From Onchocerca volvulus (Eukaryota > Nematoda > Chromadorea > Rhabditida > Onchocercidae), in NCBI GenBank assembly GCA_000499405.2, contig HG738137.1, positions 22,406,603-22,470,602 on the forward strand: DNA of 64,000 nucleotides, read 5' to 3'. The notes below the pieces were generated by a model. The model was not told the DNA's origin. It saw nothing but the letters and a program-made list of their open reading frames with translations, and ran no database searches. A program made the translations under genes and the position numbers. Of this stretch, positions 61,136 to 64,000 are shown piece after piece; positions within the stretch are counted from its first letter, which is position 1; each line of letters opens with the position of its first letter.

Positions 61136-64000
61136 TTGCATTTTAATTTCATTAACTGATTTTTTCTATTTGGATTTTCAAATTGTTATCGATTTAAGCC
61201 ATGATTTATTTAATTTTTCTGCATACTTTCAAATTTAAATTGGATTTACTAAAAATAAGAACAAAAATCCTTACTTTTTAAGATGTATCGGCATTGTCAA
61301 GACTGATGCAACATTCTCAAAAAATGATTTTTCATTCAAGATACATGCTATTAAGTAACAAGTTTATTTGTTTAGAAACTGTGAAGTCAGTTATAGAGAA
61401 TTTTTAGGAAATATCCTTACACAGTAGTCATTTTTTCATAGAATGATCTAGTGTAGATACTAATTTCATTGCTTAATATGCCCATTCTTTTCACATCGAA
61501 TATAATTTATTTGCTGAGTAAATAAATGTTGAGATTGAAATTATGGCTTTTATATCCAAAAAAATTGAATCCTAAGCTGTTAATATCTTATTGAGCAAAA
61601 TTCCACATTGAGTAGTTTTTTATATACTTGATTATACTGCTTTTATGATTGGAAAAATATTGCCTTACTGTCGATAGGAAAGTGAATTTCATCGGATTAT
61701 AAATAGTAGTGATTTACTGTTTACAAGTCCATTGAAACTTACTTTCTTAGTTGAATCAAATTACTTAAGCAGGAGTTTTTGAATGAAATGTACACATAGC
61801 AATATAATATATAATGCTGATTACTTTAAGATTTTTATAAAATATTTCTGACAATAAAACAAGTTCATCTAAGAATGATTTTTGTGAAATCCTTATTAAT
61901 AACAGTATCATTTACAAATCTTGATGAAATCCACTTTCTTAATTGAATCAAATAAGTTTTTGAATGAAGAAAAAAAAATTATATCATGTTAGTCATATTT
62001 GGAGATTTTAAGATTTTTTTTTGAATTATTGTGCTGTGTCTCCTGGCATAGGATTCATAAAACGGCAAGAATTCGTGAGACCTCGCGTTTTCGGCTTTTT
62101 TACTACCTGCATGATTATGTGGAATTGTGTGAAAAATGTTCATTTAGCTAAACACTTTAAATTTAAATGGTGATGTAGAGCGGTTTTATAGTTCGTTACA
62201 TCTTTGGCTTATGAATTTCGGTTTTTTTTTTCTTTTTTTTTTTCTTGTCAATGTGCTTCGTTTCTCAAAAACAAAAACGTTTCTCAAAAACCATTGTGTT
62301 CTATTTAATTTTCACTACTCATTGAAACAAAACTGGATTCTCAATTTCGATTTGGATTAAGCACGACTCACCGATGATGCGTCTTATTTTTTAGATATGT
62401 CTTTGGTGCTTCAAGATGTCACTTTAGTCTTGTTTCTTTACTCCTTGATATCATAATTTGTTTAATGAAATTATAGCCAATCACATATAACTTTTTTACT
62501 CTTTTTTATTTCTAAGATTGTTGTTTGTGCTTTCAGTTTGATGAAACGAGATTTGTCCGGCACTGTATTTACTTGAATATTTCATTTAAGAAATAAGGAT
62601 TCAGAGAGCTAGAGAGTTTTGTTCTTTTCTTATATTTTTTTTTTTTTGGAGAGTCCATTATTTTGTGTTTTAAAAATTGCGAGTTGTTTTCAAGGACGAT
62701 ATTTATGTATTTCCTCTCATTCTCATTTTTTATAGAATGTGAAGAAGGAAGATATCGAAATGAGTGCTCTAAGAATTTCTATTAGAAATAATATTCAAAT
62801 GTTCAGTTGCATTAATGTGATGTAATCTACCTTTGTCTTTTCATTTTGGATTGTTTTACAGTTGTGGAGACGTTATATATATCATAAATAAGCTTATATG
62901 GAAATGTTATACATAGCTAAAGTAAGCTTATACAGTCTATGCTTTAGGTGTGTCAGGTTTATCAATAACTGTGACAGCTTAATTATTCTTTTCCTTTAAC
63001 TCTATGGCTAAATCTTTCAGACTATTTTTTCCTCACTTCAACCGAGTGGGTGTTTCTGCAAAATTCACTTCAAGGTTTTTCTGTTTGACAGTGATTAGAC
63101 CTAATATCTTTCCCTTTTCTTTTACTAGTCCATAAAACTGTTTCCGGAGTAACATATGTTTTAGTGATTTGTTTTAATATGATCTTTTTTTGTGCATTTT
63201 TCAGTCATAAAAATCAATAATAATACTTGTCATTATCGCATTACGATATCGGTAATGCTATTACTTCCCTGCTCTGTAGTATTACTTTTTGAGGCATTCC
63301 ATGTTCTTTTTTTAATTTTATGCCATAATGGAAGCTATGGTATGATAGAAGAAATTCTATACTTACATTAAACAATATATGTTCTCATTTATATCCGTTT
63401 ATTTGAAGATAAACTTATGTTAATGATTCTTAACACTATGTTTATTTGCCCATTATTTTTTATTTTTAGATGATGAGATTGTATTTAAAAAGAAAGCCTA
63501 AATTCTGTTTTTCTTGCATTGGATAGAATCAGAAGGAGGAGCAGTTTAATCAGTATTCGGGTCAAATTTTTTTGCTAGGCTTCGGTTTAGATTCAACTGA
63601 TAATGCGTATTTTGATAAATAGAGTTCACTTTAGTAAGATATTAAAAAAATGTAGATGTCAAAACTCATATGTAATTGTTTTGCAAATGGCAGCTGCACG
63701 AATTTATTTTTATCCAGCAATGGGAAATACTGGCAAAGGATGAAAAAGAAAATATACATCATAAAGTTTTAAACTATTTTTCATGTACAGTATAATAATT
63801 GAGAACACTCTATTCAATAGATTATAAGCTGCTAACAGTTCCCAGTAATTCTGAAGGGGTACGTACTAAAGAAGATTCGAAAAAAAAAGTGTGTTTTACA
63901 AAAATTCGAAAAAAGAATATTATTTTACAAAAAATTTGTATACTTCCGTATGAATCACGTAAACCGTTATGGGACTGCAGATTTATGGGAAAAAGAAGAA
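61136..64000. other. 3' UTR of the IER-like gene and gene-free sequence
   Basis: AATAAA motifs occur at 61521 and again near 61854. Beyond that the sequence is AT-rich with T runs (62222-62243, 62636-62647) and no open frame with protein-like or splice features on either strand. Confidence 0.55.

Noticed and set aside
1..64000. CRISPR arrays, bacterial operons, endosymbiont or mitochondrial insertions
   Set aside because: No regular spaced repeats, no long bacterial-type open frames and no mitochondrial gene order were seen; all strong genes are intron-split.

Overview
This is AT-rich eukaryotic DNA (roughly 70% A+T by eye) with short exons, long AT-rich introns, GT-AG splice sites and many T/A homopolymer runs. 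Gene content points to a nematode: a multi-repeat beta-thymosin of the tth-1 type, a four-helix membrane protein of a nematode-expanded type, and splice acceptors placed 2-17 nt before every start codon I can place, as expected for spliced-leader trans-splicing. Long introns and BEL/Pao-like and Helitron relics fit a clade III (spirurid or filarial) worm. The exact species is not determined.

Layout. 1.4-2.6 kb, minus strand: 3' part of a four-transmembrane protein gene. 2.6-15.2 kb: no gene I can support; simple repeats and a diverged direct repeat. 15.2-34.9 kb, plus strand: one 16-exon gene for a GAP1/RASA2-RASA3-type Ras GTPase-activating protein (954 residues: C2-C2-RasGAP-PH). Its 8.6-kb intron 2 holds a BEL/Pao-like relic and a decayed Helitron with a recognisable 3' end; its 5-kb intron 4 holds a (TG)31 microsatellite and a 56-nt near-perfect hairpin. 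36.9-38.8 kb, minus strand, convergent with the RasGAP gene: a tetrathymosin gene with nearly one thymosin repeat per exon. 38.8-46.6 kb: mostly non-coding, with an (AAT)n array, a 377-bp inverted-repeat element and one orphan exon candidate. 46.6-57.3 kb, minus strand: a seven-exon gene for an unrecognised 362-residue protein; its first intron (8.5 kb) holds a perfect 31-bp inverted repeat, a possible solo LTR and a broken gene-like frame. 57.3-59.0 kb: a GC-richer divergent intergenic region. 59.0-61.1 kb, plus strand: a three-exon IER (immediate early response 2/5-like) gene. 61.1-64.0 kb: no gene seen.

The gene set has no operon-like theme. Ras signal down-regulation (RasGAP), actin monomer binding (thymosin) and a putative growth-factor-responsive nuclear regulator (IER-like) are independent units in ordinary nematode arrangement. 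Exon structures were built by hand from reading frame and splice consensus. For the RasGAP, thymosin, IER-like and unknown minus-strand genes the intron phases close across all exons. No convincing new biological system was seen. The best leads are the intronic hairpin, the two inverted-repeat structures, the unknown minus-strand gene and the modular thymosin exons.
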